Notes: generated by a model from the sequence alone, not told the origin. Positions 1 to 9,047 are shown, counted from the stretch's first letter. The stretch is 20,970 nucleotides of DNA from an uncultured Mailhella sp. (GCA_910579055.1 CAJTSU010000047.1:1-20970), one strand, 5' to 3'. Made by a program: numbers and translations.

Positions 1-2
1 CG

Positions 3-539
3 GCTCCCTCGCCGGATGTGCCTGCCGCCGGAACGGGCGCACCCGGCGCACTGCCTTCTCCCTTCTCTCCCGCGCCGGAAAACGCCGTTCCCGCCTCTCC
101 TCTTCCCGCTGTGAGCGAAAGCACTCCGGTTACCCCCGTTCCCAGCGCCCGCCCCTCCGCCGCGCCCGCCCGAACGGAACAGAACGCCTATGACATGGCG
201 CTGGGGCTGTATCGCACCGGCCGCTTCGCTCAGGCGGAAAAAGCTTTTCAGGCTTTTCTTGAAGCGTACCCGAACAGCCGCCTCACGCCCAACGCCCTGT
301 ACTGGATAGGAGAAACATTCTATTCACGCGGCATGTTCAGCGACGCCATCTTTGCGTTCAAGGACGTGCAGGCCCGTTTCCCCCGCCATGGCAAGACTCC
401 GGATTCCCTGCTCAAAACGGCTCTGGCCTATGCCAAACTTGGGGACAGCCAGAACGCCGAACTGCACCTTGCCGTCCTGAAGGAAGACTGGCCGAAATCA
501 GAAGCCGCAACCCGTGCGAAACAGCTGGGCCTGTTCTGA
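3..539 (+). CDS. TPR protein, C-terminal part of a CpoB/YbgF-like Tol-Pal accessory protein (5' truncated by window)
   Basis: The reading frame is open from the first complete codon at 3, so the N-terminus lies outside the window. The visible part begins with a long Pro/Ala/Ser-rich linker (to about codon 55). TPR-like helical repeats follow: one starts at NAYDMALGLYRTGRFAQAE, the next at ALYWIGETFYSRGMFSDAI, then LLKTALAYAKLGDSQNAELH. This spacing and the ending KSEAATRAKQLGLF match the C-terminal TPR domain of CpoB/YbgF, a periplasmic protein that links Tol-Pal to cell-wall synthesis during constriction. The signal peptide and coiled coil expected of the family cannot be checked here. The stop lies 10 bases before dprA, suggesting co-transcription. 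Another TPR lipoprotein such as BamD is less likely because of the Pro-rich linker and the final repeat. Confidence 0.75.
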   Translation, partial: APSPDVPAAGTGAPGALPSPFSPAPENAVPASPLPAVSESTPVTPVPSARPSAAPARTEQNAYDMALGLYRTGRFAQAEKAFQAFLEAYPNSRLTPNALYWIGETFYSRGMFSDAIFAFKDVQARFPRHGKTPDSLLKTALAYAKLGDSQNAELHLAVLKEDWPKSEAATRAKQLGLF

Positions 540-549
540 GTCCGGATTT

Positions 550-1917
550 ATGGATACAGAGAAAAACGGGAGCGCGTTGGACAGGCTGAACGAAGAACAG
601 CGCGCGGAATACTGGGCGGCGCTTGCCCTGCGCAGAACCAAAGGACTGGGCGCGCGTAGCGTCTGCCGCCTGCTCCGGCACTTCGGATCGGCTTACGCGG
701 CGGTCTATGCCGTGCCGCGCTGGCGGGAAGCCGGGCTTGATCCCCAAAAGGGAGCCTCTCTGTCCGGTGACGAGTGGCGCAAGGAAGCTCGTCCCGAGTG
801 GGAAGATGCCCGCGATCTGGAAGGCGATATCCTGCTCTGGCCCGATCCCCGCTATCCCTCTCTGTTACGGGAACTCCCGGACGCTCCGTCCGTGTTGTAT
901 GCACGGGGCAATCTTGACCTGCTGCTTCATCCCTGTGCGGCCGTGGTCGGTTCACGCAGCTGCACGCGCAGTGGGCTGGCCCAAAGCGCAGCCCTGGCAC
1001 GGGAGCTCGCGGCCTGCGGCATTACCGTGGTTTCGGGCATGGCTCGCGGCATTGACCGGGCGGCGCACGAGGCTGCATTGGAGGAAAAGGGTTCTTCCAT
1101 CGCGGTGCTCGGGTCGGGCGTGGACGTCATCTATCCCCGGCAATGCACAGCACTGTACCGCGCTCTGTGCGACAAAGGGCTTGTGCTCAGTGAATTTCCT
1201 CCCGGCACGCTGCCGCAGGGGCCACTCTTCCCCATCCGCAACCGGATCATCAGCGGCCTTTCTCTGGCCGTGGTCGTGGGAGAAGCGGCGCTCAAAAGCG
1301 GCAGTCTGGTCACGGCCAAAATTGCGTTGGAACAGAACCGTTCTGTTTTTGCCCTGTTTCCTCTCGCTGAAGCTTCCGCCCCGTTGAGCGCGCCCTTGAG
1401 CGAGGGCTGCGAATATCTGATCGCTCAGGGAGCCAAAGCGGCGCGCGGCGCGCGGGAAATTCTGGCGGATATCCTGCCCCAGCTCCGCGAAACATCCCCA
1501 CGCCTTGTGCAGCCGGTGCCTTGTCCTCCCGCACACACGGCCGGGCATGCCGGAATTCCGCTTTATCCGCGCACGCCGGCCCGCCCCGTCCCTTCACCTG
1601 ACCGCTCCGGCTCGAACGGCGGATATAACAGGCACAACACTCCGGCAAACGGCTCTCCGATCCGGGAAGAGGAGCGCGGCGCAGACGATTTTGCCCCGGC
1701 CTCACCCGAAAGCACGGTTCTTGCTTTGCTCCGGAAGCAGGGCAGCCTTGACGCGGACGCGCTGCTGGAACTTCTGCACAGCCCCGAACATGAGAATATT
1801 CCGGCTCTGCCCCGGGATGCCGGAGCACTGAGCGCTCTGCTGCTCATGCTGGAAGTGCGCGGCGTGATACGCCGCCTGCCGGGCAACATCTATGAGGCAA
1901 ACAAGTATGCCTCGTAA
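550..1917 (+). CDS. dprA: DNA-processing protein DprA
   Basis: DprA binds incoming single-stranded DNA and loads RecA during natural transformation or recombination. The protein is about 455 residues. It has an N-terminal helix-hairpin-helix/SAM-like region (RRTKGLGARSVCRLLRHFGS), a central Rossmann-like DprA domain (AAVVGSRSCTRSG, VVSGMARGIDRAAHEAAL, VLGSGVDVIYP, FPIRNRIISGLS, SGSLVTAKIALEQNR) and a C-terminal winged-helix domain ending LEVRGVIRRLPGNIYEAN. A Pro-rich linker of about 80 residues separates the last two. The usual VPG segment after the Rossmann core is altered to ALFPLAEA, a local divergence. ATG 550 was chosen because the in-frame GTG at 514 lies well inside the upstream gene. 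The 3' end overlaps the recombinase gene by 11 bases. Confidence 0.93.
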   Translation: MDTEKNGSALDRLNEEQRAEYWAALALRRTKGLGARSVCRLLRHFGSAYAAVYAVPRWREAGLDPQKGASLSGDEWRKEARPEWEDARDLEGDILLWPDPRYPSLLRELPDAPSVLYARGNLDLLLHPCAAVVGSRSCTRSGLAQSAALARELAACGITVVSGMARGIDRAAHEAALEEKGSSIAVLGSGVDVIYPRQCTALYRALCDKGLVLSEFPPGTLPQGPLFPIRNRIISGLSLAVVVGEAALKSGSLVTAKIALEQNRSVFALFPLAEASAPLSAPLSEGCEYLIAQGAKAARGAREILADILPQLRETSPRLVQPVPCPPAHTAGHAGIPLYPRTPARPVPSPDRSGSNGGYNRHNTPANGSPIREEERGADDFAPASPESTVLALLRKQGSLDADALLELLHSPEHENIPALPRDAGALSALLLMLEVRGVIRRLPGNIYEANKYAS

Positions 1918-2980
1918 ACCCGCCCCCGCGCTTCCGCCGCCGGATCTTCCGGATCGGGCGGCGGCCTTCCTGGCCTGGCTGGAATTCCAGAAAGGGGCCT
2001 CTCCGGCCACTGTGCGTGCGTACGGCACAGATCTCATGGAATTTGAACATTTTCTGAACGAGCAGGGCGCAACGCTCAACCAGCCGGACTCCGTGACCAA
2101 GCGTCATGTCCAGGCCTTTTCCGCCTCTCTGTTCCGGGCAGGCACTGCCCGCAGTTCCACAGCCCGCAAGCTGTCGGCGTTGCGTTCCCTGTTCCGTTAT
2201 CTTCAGCGCGGAAGGCAGATTTCCGTCGACCCCTCCGCGGGGGTGCATAATCCTCGGCAAGAGCATCGTCACCCGGCCATGCTTAACGTGGATCAGATGT
2301 TTTCCCTGCTCTCCGACGCGCCGTCCGCGCATCCGCAGCAGCCCCCGCAAAATACCGGGGAGCTGTTGCGCCTGCGCGACAAGGCTCTGCTGGAACTGCT
2401 CTACGGTTCAGGGCTGCGCATATCCGAAGCGCTTGGCCTGAATGCGGAGGAATGCCCTCCGCTGGGGCGCCCCGGCGTGAGCATCCGGGTCATGGGCAAG
2501 GGGAGCAAGCACCGTCTGGCGTTGATCAGCGATACCTGCCGCGCGGCGCTGGCGGCCTGGCTTGAAGCGCGCCCCCGGCTCGCCGCGCGCGGGGAGCCGG
2601 CCCTGTTCGTGGGCAGACGCGGCGCACGTCTGAACCGGCGGCAGGCCGCGCGCATCGTGGAAGAACATTCAATGCTGGCCGGTATCGCCCAGCACGTTTC
2701 CCCGCATGAGTTACGTCATTCCTATGCCACCCATCTCCTGGAAGGCGGGGCGGATCTGCGCAGCGTACAGGAACTTCTGGGGCACAGCCGCATTTCCACA
2801 ACGCAGCGCTACACGCATCTCAACCTTGATTCGCTGGCCCGCATCTACGATGCGGCGCACCCTTTTGCGGATCACGCAAACAATCAGCCAGCACCGGACA
2901 TTCCCGACGTCACGGGCGGGGAAGCACCCGCTTCCCCGCCGGCAACGCGGCGCGGAAGGCCGAAAAAGAACACCTCATGA
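1907..2980 (+). CDS. xerC: Tyrosine recombinase, XerC-type
   Basis: This is a site-specific recombinase of the XerC/XerD family, which resolves chromosome dimers at dif. The N-terminal SAM-like domain (FLAWLEFQKGASPATVRAYGT; ARKLSALRSLFRYLQ) is closer to XerC than XerD. The catalytic domain holds all expected residues: Arg171 in GSGLRISEAL, GKGSKHR, His267 and Arg270 in HELRHSYATH, His293 in LLGHS and nucleophile Tyr302 in TTQRYTH (numbering from ATG 1907). At 357 residues it is longer than the usual ~300. The excess is an insert near 140-155 and a disordered tail ending in RRGRPKK, which resembles an AT-hook. ATG 1907 has GAGG nine bases upstream; ATG 1892 is the alternative. The stop overlaps the next start as ATGA. 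The XerC versus XerD call is not certain. Confidence 0.88.
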   Translation: MPRKPAPALPPPDLPDRAAAFLAWLEFQKGASPATVRAYGTDLMEFEHFLNEQGATLNQPDSVTKRHVQAFSASLFRAGTARSSTARKLSALRSLFRYLQRGRQISVDPSAGVHNPRQEHRHPAMLNVDQMFSLLSDAPSAHPQQPPQNTGELLRLRDKALLELLYGSGLRISEALGLNAEECPPLGRPGVSIRVMGKGSKHRLALISDTCRAALAAWLEARPRLAARGEPALFVGRRGARLNRRQAARIVEEHSMLAGIAQHVSPHELRHSYATHLLEGGADLRSVQELLGHSRISTTQRYTHLNLDSLARIYDAAHPFADHANNQPAPDIPDVTGGEAPASPPATRRGRPKKNTS

Positions 2981-3654
2981 CCGAAGCACACTCCGAGGAG
3001 CTGCGTTTTTCCGCCTGCGGGCGGGAATGGAGCCTGCGCCGGGCCAATCTGGAAGCCCTGTGGGAAGGTATGGACGACGAATCCGGGCCCCTGTGGAAAG
3101 ACTGGCAGGCAGACGAACGCCTGCCCTACTGGGCGGAATTGTGGCCTTCTTCGCTGGCCCTGGCAGCATGGCTGGCCGAACAAAAGGCGGCGATCACCGG
3201 GCGGCGCTGTCTGGACATGGGCTGCGGGCTGGGCTTTTCCGCTCTGGTCGGGCGCTGGCTGGGCGCGGAAGTCATCGGCATGGACTACGACGCGGAAGCG
3301 CTGCGTTATGCCAAGGTCAACGCAACGCTCAACGCCATTGACGGCGTCGAATGGCAATGTATGGACTGGCGGGAGCCTGCGCTTCCGGAAAAAAGCATAG
3401 ATATAATCTGGGCCGGGGATATCGTGTATGAACGGCGCTTCGCCGGGCCCGTCGCGGCGTTCATGGCCTATGCCCTGAAGCCCGATGGGCGAGCCTGGAT
3501 CGCGGAACCGGGGCGAGCGGTCTTTGCCGGCCTGCCCGAAGCTCTGCCCAGGCATGGTCTTGTCTGCCGCAAACTCCGCACCACCCCCACCTGGCCGCTG
3601 AACAGGCAGGAAGTGCCCGTGCCTGTAAGCATTTGGGAAATCTTTCGGGATTGA
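2977..3654 (+). CDS. Class I SAM-dependent methyltransferase, Methyltransf_16 (METTL21/ETFB-KMT-like) type
   Basis: The 225-residue protein has a seven-beta-strand SAM-binding fold: motif I LDMGCGLGFSAL (79-90), post-I acidic loop VIGMDYD, and a D-x-x-Y motif in AGDIVYE (Asp148, Tyr151). The D-x-x-Y motif and the upstream PYWAELWPSSLALAAWL are hallmarks of the protein-lysine methyltransferase branch that includes METTL20 (ETFB) and METTL21. This suggests, but does not prove, a protein substrate. The start is fixed by the ATGA overlap with the recombinase stop, implying translational coupling. The gene ends the plus-strand run and faces the minus-strand c-di-GMP gene across 74 bases with no clear terminator. 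A small-molecule substrate remains possible. Confidence 0.8.
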   Translation: MTEAHSEELRFSACGREWSLRRANLEALWEGMDDESGPLWKDWQADERLPYWAELWPSSLALAAWLAEQKAAITGRRCLDMGCGLGFSALVGRWLGAEVIGMDYDAEALRYAKVNATLNAIDGVEWQCMDWREPALPEKSIDIIWAGDIVYERRFAGPVAAFMAYALKPDGRAWIAEPGRAVFAGLPEALPRHGLVCRKLRTTPTWPLNRQEVPVPVSIWEIFRD

Positions 3655-3728
3655 GAGCAATTCACAAGACGTCGCGCTCCGGCGGCCCGCACTCCGAAAC
3701 ATGCTGTGAAGCGGCGGCCTGTCATCCT

Positions 3729-5993
3729 TCAGGCAATATCCGCACGGCCCGCCGCGGATTCGAGCAGTTCGGCGAACTCCGCCGCAGGCATGGGTTTTCC
3801 GAACACATAGCCCTGCACGACATCGCACCCCGCACGTTCCAGAAACTCCACCTGTTCCGGTGTCTCCACGCCTTCCGCAACCGTGCCCATCCGCAGCTCT
3901 CCGGCCAGATTCAGCATGTGCCGGACAACAGTTCTGGCCCGCTCGTCGTCCTGGGTAAAGCGGAAGAAGCCTCCATCCAGCTTAAGCGTATCCACCGGCA
4001 GATCCTTGAGCATATTAAGCGAGGAATACCCCGCGCCGAAGTCGTCAATGGAGCAGCGGAACCCGGCCTGCCTCAGCCGGCGCACCACAGAGTTGAACAG
4101 TTCAATGTTTTCGACCGATATGCTTTCCGTGAATTCCAGCTCCAGAAGACCGTCGGGAATGCCGTATTCCGTCTTCATGCGGATATACGTATCCACAAAT
4201 TCCGGGGTATAAAACTGCACGCGCGACACATTGACGGAAAGGGGAAGCGGGCGCAGACCCGCGGCCATCCACTCCCGCAGCAGACGGCAGGAGGATTCCA
4301 GCATGTACCGGTCAATCCTTGTGATGAAACGGTTATTTTCAAACAGGGGGATAAATTCTCCCGGAGAAAGAAAAATGTCGTCGCGGTCTTTCCAGCGCAC
4401 CAATGCCTCCCCTCCGGCGAGGCCCCGCGGGGCAAGGCTGTATTTGGGCTGAATATATATCAAAAACTCGCCGCCGGACAGGGCCTCCTCCATACGCGTC
4501 TCCAGGTGCTTTTCCCGCAGTATTTTGTCGCGCATGGCGTGATCGTAGAAATTCAGCGCGCGCCCTCTCCCGCCTTCGTACTTGACCGCCTTCAAGGCCA
4601 TATTTGCCCTGTCAAACAGCGCATTGACATCCGGATCGGCATCACAGTCCTCCACACAGCAGATACCGACGCGCAGATCCTGCCGGTAGCTCAGCTCTCG
4701 AGACGCCAAAAACACCCTGACGGAGCGCGACAGCCCTGCACAATACGTTATCAGTTCTTCCCTGTCCCGGTAGGGGAGCAGCACCACAAAGCGATCCGCC
4801 ATCCGGCGCGCGATGAGCGCCCCTTCCCTCCCGTTTCTTTTCAAAAATCGCGGGAACTCTTTCAGCAGGGCATCCCCTTCCGCATACCCCATGACATCAT
4901 TGAATATCTTGAAGTTAAGCATGTCGATGGAAAGCATGGCATACCGGGGAGCGCCCGGGGCGCGCAGCAGCCTGTCGCCATCCTCTGTGAACTTTGAAAA
5001 ATTCCGGATACCCGTCAGCCTGTCCGTATAGGCAAGATCGAATATTTGCTTCTGATAGGAATTGTTCATGCGTCGGTAAACCAGAAACACGGCCAGCACG
5101 CCGGCGATTCCCAGAAAACAGATGACCAGCGCCTCTCGAATCATGGCATTGGCTTCCCGCATAATTTCCGCGTTAGGCACGATGGACACCACACTCCAGC
5201 CGTCCATCCGGGGCATGGCCGCATAGCAGAAGACGTTTTTCTCCCCCTCACTGTTGCTGAAAACGGCAACGCCGCTCCTGCCGTTTTTCAGGGACTCACG
5301 GAACGACTGAACAAGTGCGGCATCGTTTTCTTTCTCGCTGATGATCTCAAACACATTGGAAAAAGTCTGGCTGCAGGAAGGATGGACGGGATGCATGGCA
5401 ATATCGCCATTTTGCGCCACAATATAAGAAAAACCCGTATTATTGTAGAAGGAAAGAGTATATTCCATATACAGGCTTTCCATTTCGTTGCCCATAAACA
5501 GGACGGCGCCGCGCCCGTCGGAAAAGGTCACGGATGTATAGATGGTGAATGTCCTGCCCTCCAGGCCGCGACTTTGCCGGGGGAAAAGCAAGCCGCTTTT
5601 CCCGCGCAGGGCATCAACGCGTTCCCGTTCTTCCGGGGTCAGCATAACGGCCTGCCCGCTGTCCAGAAAACCGGAGCCATCCTCAAACACCAGAACAGAC
5701 ACACTGTTGGCGCGGGTGAGAAAGGTTTTCAGCTTGTCACGAATTCTGTCGGAATTTGAGGAGACACCATTGCCCAGGTCATACGCCAGCATGTTCAGCA
5801 TCTCAAGTTCCTTGAGATAACCGCGTTGGAACAGGGTGGCACCGCGAGCCGTACTCTCCAGAATATTCTTGACGGAATTTTCCCACAGCAGATGCTCAAC
5901 TTCCCGAATGAAATTGATCGATACCCCGCACATGGCGACAAACAGCAAGCCCGCAGCAAGGCTCAGCATGAGATTCCGCTTTTTCTGCGTCAT
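3729..5993 (-). CDS. Membrane sensor with degenerate GGDEF and intact EAL domain, probable c-di-GMP phosphodiesterase
   Basis: The 754-residue protein has a membrane segment at about 8-27, a periplasmic sensor region at about 30-285 that looks like a double Cache domain, a second membrane segment at about 287-306, a GGDEF domain at about 318-480 and an EAL domain at about 500-745. The GGDEF signature is replaced by MADRF (398-402), so cyclase activity is not expected. The EAL domain keeps Glu529 in EALVRW, Asn588 in LSVNVSR, Glu620 in LELEFTES, the Asp-Asp pair at 650-651 in IDDFGAGYSS, Lys671 and Glu707 in AEGVE, as in active enzymes that cleave c-di-GMP to pGpG. GGGAGG lies about ten bases before ATG 5993. 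A weak TTGAGC-16-TATAAG pair sits immediately upstream. Output is probably motility or biofilm control; the ligand is unknown. Confidence 0.92.
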   Translation of the reverse strand: MTQKKRNLMLSLAAGLLFVAMCGVSINFIREVEHLLWENSVKNILESTARGATLFQRGYLKELEMLNMLAYDLGNGVSSNSDRIRDKLKTFLTRANSVSVLVFEDGSGFLDSGQAVMLTPEERERVDALRGKSGLLFPRQSRGLEGRTFTIYTSVTFSDGRGAVLFMGNEMESLYMEYTLSFYNNTGFSYIVAQNGDIAMHPVHPSCSQTFSNVFEIISEKENDAALVQSFRESLKNGRSGVAVFSNSEGEKNVFCYAAMPRMDGWSVVSIVPNAEIMREANAMIREALVICFLGIAGVLAVFLVYRRMNNSYQKQIFDLAYTDRLTGIRNFSKFTEDGDRLLRAPGAPRYAMLSIDMLNFKIFNDVMGYAEGDALLKEFPRFLKRNGREGALIARRMADRFVVLLPYRDREELITYCAGLSRSVRVFLASRELSYRQDLRVGICCVEDCDADPDVNALFDRANMALKAVKYEGGRGRALNFYDHAMRDKILREKHLETRMEEALSGGEFLIYIQPKYSLAPRGLAGGEALVRWKDRDDIFLSPGEFIPLFENNRFITRIDRYMLESSCRLLREWMAAGLRPLPLSVNVSRVQFYTPEFVDTYIRMKTEYGIPDGLLELEFTESISVENIELFNSVVRRLRQAGFRCSIDDFGAGYSSLNMLKDLPVDTLKLDGGFFRFTQDDERARTVVRHMLNLAGELRMGTVAEGVETPEQVEFLERAGCDVVQGYVFGKPMPAAEFAELLESAAGRADIA

Positions 5994-6240
5994 TACCGCT
6001 TTTCCTCCCTTATATTTCCAGCCTGCCGAAGCTCAAGCGAAGCAACGGGACGCCTCCCCACAGGGCAGAAATGCTCGCAACAGGCGAAAAAGGCTTCCAT
6101 GCCACAGTGAACTGCCATCCCTGACATTCTTTCACTGCTCACTAGCAGGGAAGGATGTTTCCTCTGAAAACCACAAAAAGTCAGAACAGTATGCGCACGC
6201 AGCAGCTTGGCGTCATCGGGCGTATTCCGCTTCCCGCAAT

Positions 6241-6257
6241 GGCTGCCACGGGCAGCC
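6241..6257. other. Small perfect hairpin in the lon / EAL-gene gap
   Basis: GGCTGCC and GGCAGCC form a 7-base perfect stem with a 3-base loop. It lies between the (GA)20 tract and the start of the EAL gene on the minus strand, so it would be in the 5' leader of any transcript that begins near the tract. There is no U-tract on either side. The rest of 5994-6546 shows no convincing gene. Confidence 0.45.
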
Positions 6258-6338
6258 TCCAGGCCCCTCCGCCAGATGCGGCCCCGCCCTGACCGGATCG
6301 CGCCTGGGAATGCGCTACGCAAAACAAGGGATGAAAAG

Positions 6339-6382
<44 letters not shown>

Positions 6383-6479
6383 ATTGGGCTTCTCGCCTTT
6401 ATCGTGAATACGCTCTTTGGAGTATTTTGTGATTGAAAGCAGGTACCCGTCGCCCTCCTGCCCACAGTCGAACGACCCG

Positions 6480-6508
6480 GAGCATCCGCAATTCACTTGC
6501 GGATGCTC
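6480..6508 (-). terminator. Strong hairpin after lon (terminator-like, no U-tract)
   Basis: A perfect 12-base stem (GAGCATCCGCAA with TTGCGGATGCTC) with a 5-base loop begins 39 bases past the lon stop. A second complementary pair, CGCCCTCCTG at 6451-6460 and CAGGGAGGGCG at 6513-6523, flanks it and could extend the structure. On the minus strand the stem is followed by CGGGTCGTTCG rather than a U-run. It may end transcription with Rho or protect the 3' end. Confidence 0.6.
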
Positions 6509-6546
6509 CAGACAGGGAGGGCGTCGCCACAGGCGCCGTATAAATG

Positions 6547-9024
6547 CTATTGCGCGGGCGCATCGTGTAGCTCAACACCTGCGCGCAGGCTCTGAGCTAC
6601 ACTGCCGTCACTGTCCGGCCCGGAAAAGATCTCCTCACTCGTCGCTTCCAGTGCCACGGGCAAAACTTCGTCCACATCCCGCACGAACACCAGCTTGAGT
6701 GACTTCAAAATTTCATCGGGCACTTCTTTGAGATCCCGCTCGTTATCCGCAGGCATAACCACGGTTTTCATTCCGGCCCGGCGCGCGGCGAGAAGTTTCT
6801 CCCGCAGACCGCCAATGGGCAGAACCCTGCCGCGCAGCGTGATTTCTCCGGTCATGGCCACATCGTTCCGCACCGGAATACCCAGCAGCGCGGATACCAT
6901 AGAGGTTGCCAGCGTGATCCCGGCCGACGGGCCATCCTTGGGAGTGGCGCCTTCAGGCACGTGCACATGCAGGTCTATATCCTTGTGGAAATCCGGCTTG
7001 AGGCCGAAGCGCGTGGAACGCGATCGCACATAGGAAAATGCGGCCTGCGCCGACTCCTTCATCACGTCGCCAAGATGGCCGGTACTGGACACTTTGCCCG
7101 AACCGGGCATCACCGCGCTTTCGATATAAAGAATTTCTCCTCCCCGATCATTAAACGCCAATCCAGCTACCACGCCGACCAGAGAGGTGTTTTCACGCTC
7201 TTCAAAACGATACTTCTTCATTCCCAGGAAGGTATGCAGATTCTGTGTAGTGACATTGATCCCATTCATGACCGGAGCGGGCTTCTCCAGGTCTGCCGCT
7301 TCCGCCATGCGCATGGCGGCCTTGCGGCACAGCGCGGCAATCTGCCGCTCCAGAGAGCGTACGCCGGATTCCCGCGTATAAAAGCGGATAACGTCCATCA
7401 GCGCGTTCTCGGAAATACGCAGATTCTCGGGTTTCAAGCCGTGCATCTCCAGTTGGCGAGGCAGCAGGAAGTCCCGTGCGATGCGGATTTTCTCAATTTC
7501 CAGATAACTGGACAGTTGAATAATTTCCATGCGATCCATCAGCGGAGCGGGAATGCCTGCCAGGCTGTTGGCCGTGGTGATGAAAAAGACCTGGGAAAGG
7601 TCGTAGCCCATGTCAAGATAGTGATCATCAAAGGAGCTGTTCTGTTCGGGATCCAGCACTTCCAGCAGCGCGGAGGAAGGGTCGCCCCGAAAATCCGACG
7701 TCATCTTGTCTATTTCATCCAGGCAGAACAGGGGGTTGTTGTATTTGGCACGCTTCAGCGCGGAGATAATCTTGCCCGGCAACGCTCCCACATAGGTGCG
7801 CCGATGCCCGCGTATTTCAGCTTCATCACGCACGCCGCCCAACGACACACGCACGAACTCGCGCCCCGTGGCCTTTGCCACAGATTTGGCCAGAGACGTC
7901 TTGCCCACGCCCGGAGGGCCGACAAGGCAGAGGATCGGCCCCTTCAGTTTACCGGCCAGCTTCTGCACGGCCAGATATTCAAGAATGCGCTCCTTGGGCT
8001 TTTCCAGTCCGAAATGGCCGTCGTCCAACAAACTCTTGGCTTCCCGAATGCCTACCTCAATGGGTTTAAGCTCGTTCCAGGGGAGATCCAGCAGCCAGTC
8101 GATGTAATTGCGGGCCACGGTATATTCCGCTGAAGAAGGAGTCATCTGGCGCAGCTTGCGCACCTCGCGCAGAGCTTTTTCCCGCGCCTCCTCGGGCATA
8201 TTCTTTTCCTTGAAGCGCAATTCCAGATCAGCGGCCTCGGCCTGCGGATCATCTTCCCGCCCCATTTCCTTGTGGATGGCTTTGATCTGCTCGTTGAGAT
8301 AGTACTCGCGCTGGTTGCGTTCCATCTGCCCGCGCACGCGGTTTTTGATGGTCTTTTCCAGCGAGACGACGGAAAGCTCTCCGCTCAGGCTCTCGAACAC
8401 CTTTTCCAGGCGCTTGTCGCCGTCCAGAATTTCAAGCACTTCCTGCTTGAGGGAATGTTCCAGCTTGAGCAGGCTCATCACGGCGTCGGCCAGACGGCCC
8501 GGCCCGCGCAGCCCGGAGAGGGAAGCCAGCTGTTCGGGATTGATTTTTTTGTTCAGTTTGCCGAACTCGTCCAATGCCTCATGTGTGGCCCGCACCAGTG
8601 CCTCGCGTTCAGGGTTCCCGCCTTCAAATTCCGGAAGAGCCTCAACCAGCAACCGGGGAGAGGCCTCGTCGCCAAAAGGTTCTTCTTCCGTGAGCGGATG
8701 CCAGGCCGCGCGATACAGCCCTTCAAACAGCACCTTGACGCTGCCGTCGGGCAGACGCAAAAGCTGAAGGATCTTGCTCACCACCCCCACGGAGTACAAA
8801 TCGCCCGGCCCGGGCTTCTCCATGTCGGCTTCCTTCTGCGTCACCAAAAGAATATGCTTGTCGTAACGGGCCACAGCACTCTCTATGGCCTTGATTGAAG
8901 CTTCCCTTCCCACAAAAAGCGGGATGATGGCGTGCGGAAACATGACCACTTCGCGCAGCGACATGAGGGGCAATTCGCGCGGAGATTCTGGTGTGTCGCC
9001 AATAGTTCCGGTGAAAAGAGGCAT
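6547..9024 (-). CDS. lon: ATP-dependent protease Lon (class I, Ser-Lys)
   Basis: This cytosolic AAA+ protease degrades misfolded and regulatory proteins. The 825-residue product has the N-terminal substrate-binding LON domain (LPLMSLREVVMFPHAIIPLF), a coiled region, an AAA+ module with Walker A GPPGVGKTS (369-377) and Walker B LFCLDEIDK (432-440), and a C-terminal peptidase domain with Ser700 in KDGPSAG and Lys743 in GGLREKLLAARRAG. Length fits the bacterial family, with a short extra tail after about 795. ATG 9024 is preferred over an upstream start because AAGGAA precedes it at good spacing and homology begins there. It follows clpX by 50 bases that contain a strong hairpin, so it is probably in the clpP-clpX transcript or partly attenuated from it. 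Confidence 0.97.
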   Translation of the reverse strand: MPLFTGTIGDTPESPRELPLMSLREVVMFPHAIIPLFVGREASIKAIESAVARYDKHILLVTQKEADMEKPGPGDLYSVGVVSKILQLLRLPDGSVKVLFEGLYRAAWHPLTEEEPFGDEASPRLLVEALPEFEGGNPEREALVRATHEALDEFGKLNKKINPEQLASLSGLRGPGRLADAVMSLLKLEHSLKQEVLEILDGDKRLEKVFESLSGELSVVSLEKTIKNRVRGQMERNQREYYLNEQIKAIHKEMGREDDPQAEAADLELRFKEKNMPEEAREKALREVRKLRQMTPSSAEYTVARNYIDWLLDLPWNELKPIEVGIREAKSLLDDGHFGLEKPKERILEYLAVQKLAGKLKGPILCLVGPPGVGKTSLAKSVAKATGREFVRVSLGGVRDEAEIRGHRRTYVGALPGKIISALKRAKYNNPLFCLDEIDKMTSDFRGDPSSALLEVLDPEQNSSFDDHYLDMGYDLSQVFFITTANSLAGIPAPLMDRMEIIQLSSYLEIEKIRIARDFLLPRQLEMHGLKPENLRISENALMDVIRFYTRESGVRSLERQIAALCRKAAMRMAEAADLEKPAPVMNGINVTTQNLHTFLGMKKYRFEERENTSLVGVVAGLAFNDRGGEILYIESAVMPGSGKVSSTGHLGDVMKESAQAAFSYVRSRSTRFGLKPDFHKDIDLHVHVPEGATPKDGPSAGITLATSMVSALLGIPVRNDVAMTGEITLRGRVLPIGGLREKLLAARRAGMKTVVMPADNERDLKEVPDEILKSLKLVFVRDVDEVLPVALEATSEEIFSGPDSDGSVAQSLRAGVELHDAPAQ

Positions 9025-9047
9025 ACTTGTTCCTTGAAAATGTGGCG

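Noticed and set aside
3633..4997. 454-codon plus-strand open frame
   Set aside because: It lies opposite the EAL gene, has no recognisable domain and no ribosome-binding site, and is explained by codon bias of the minus-strand gene.
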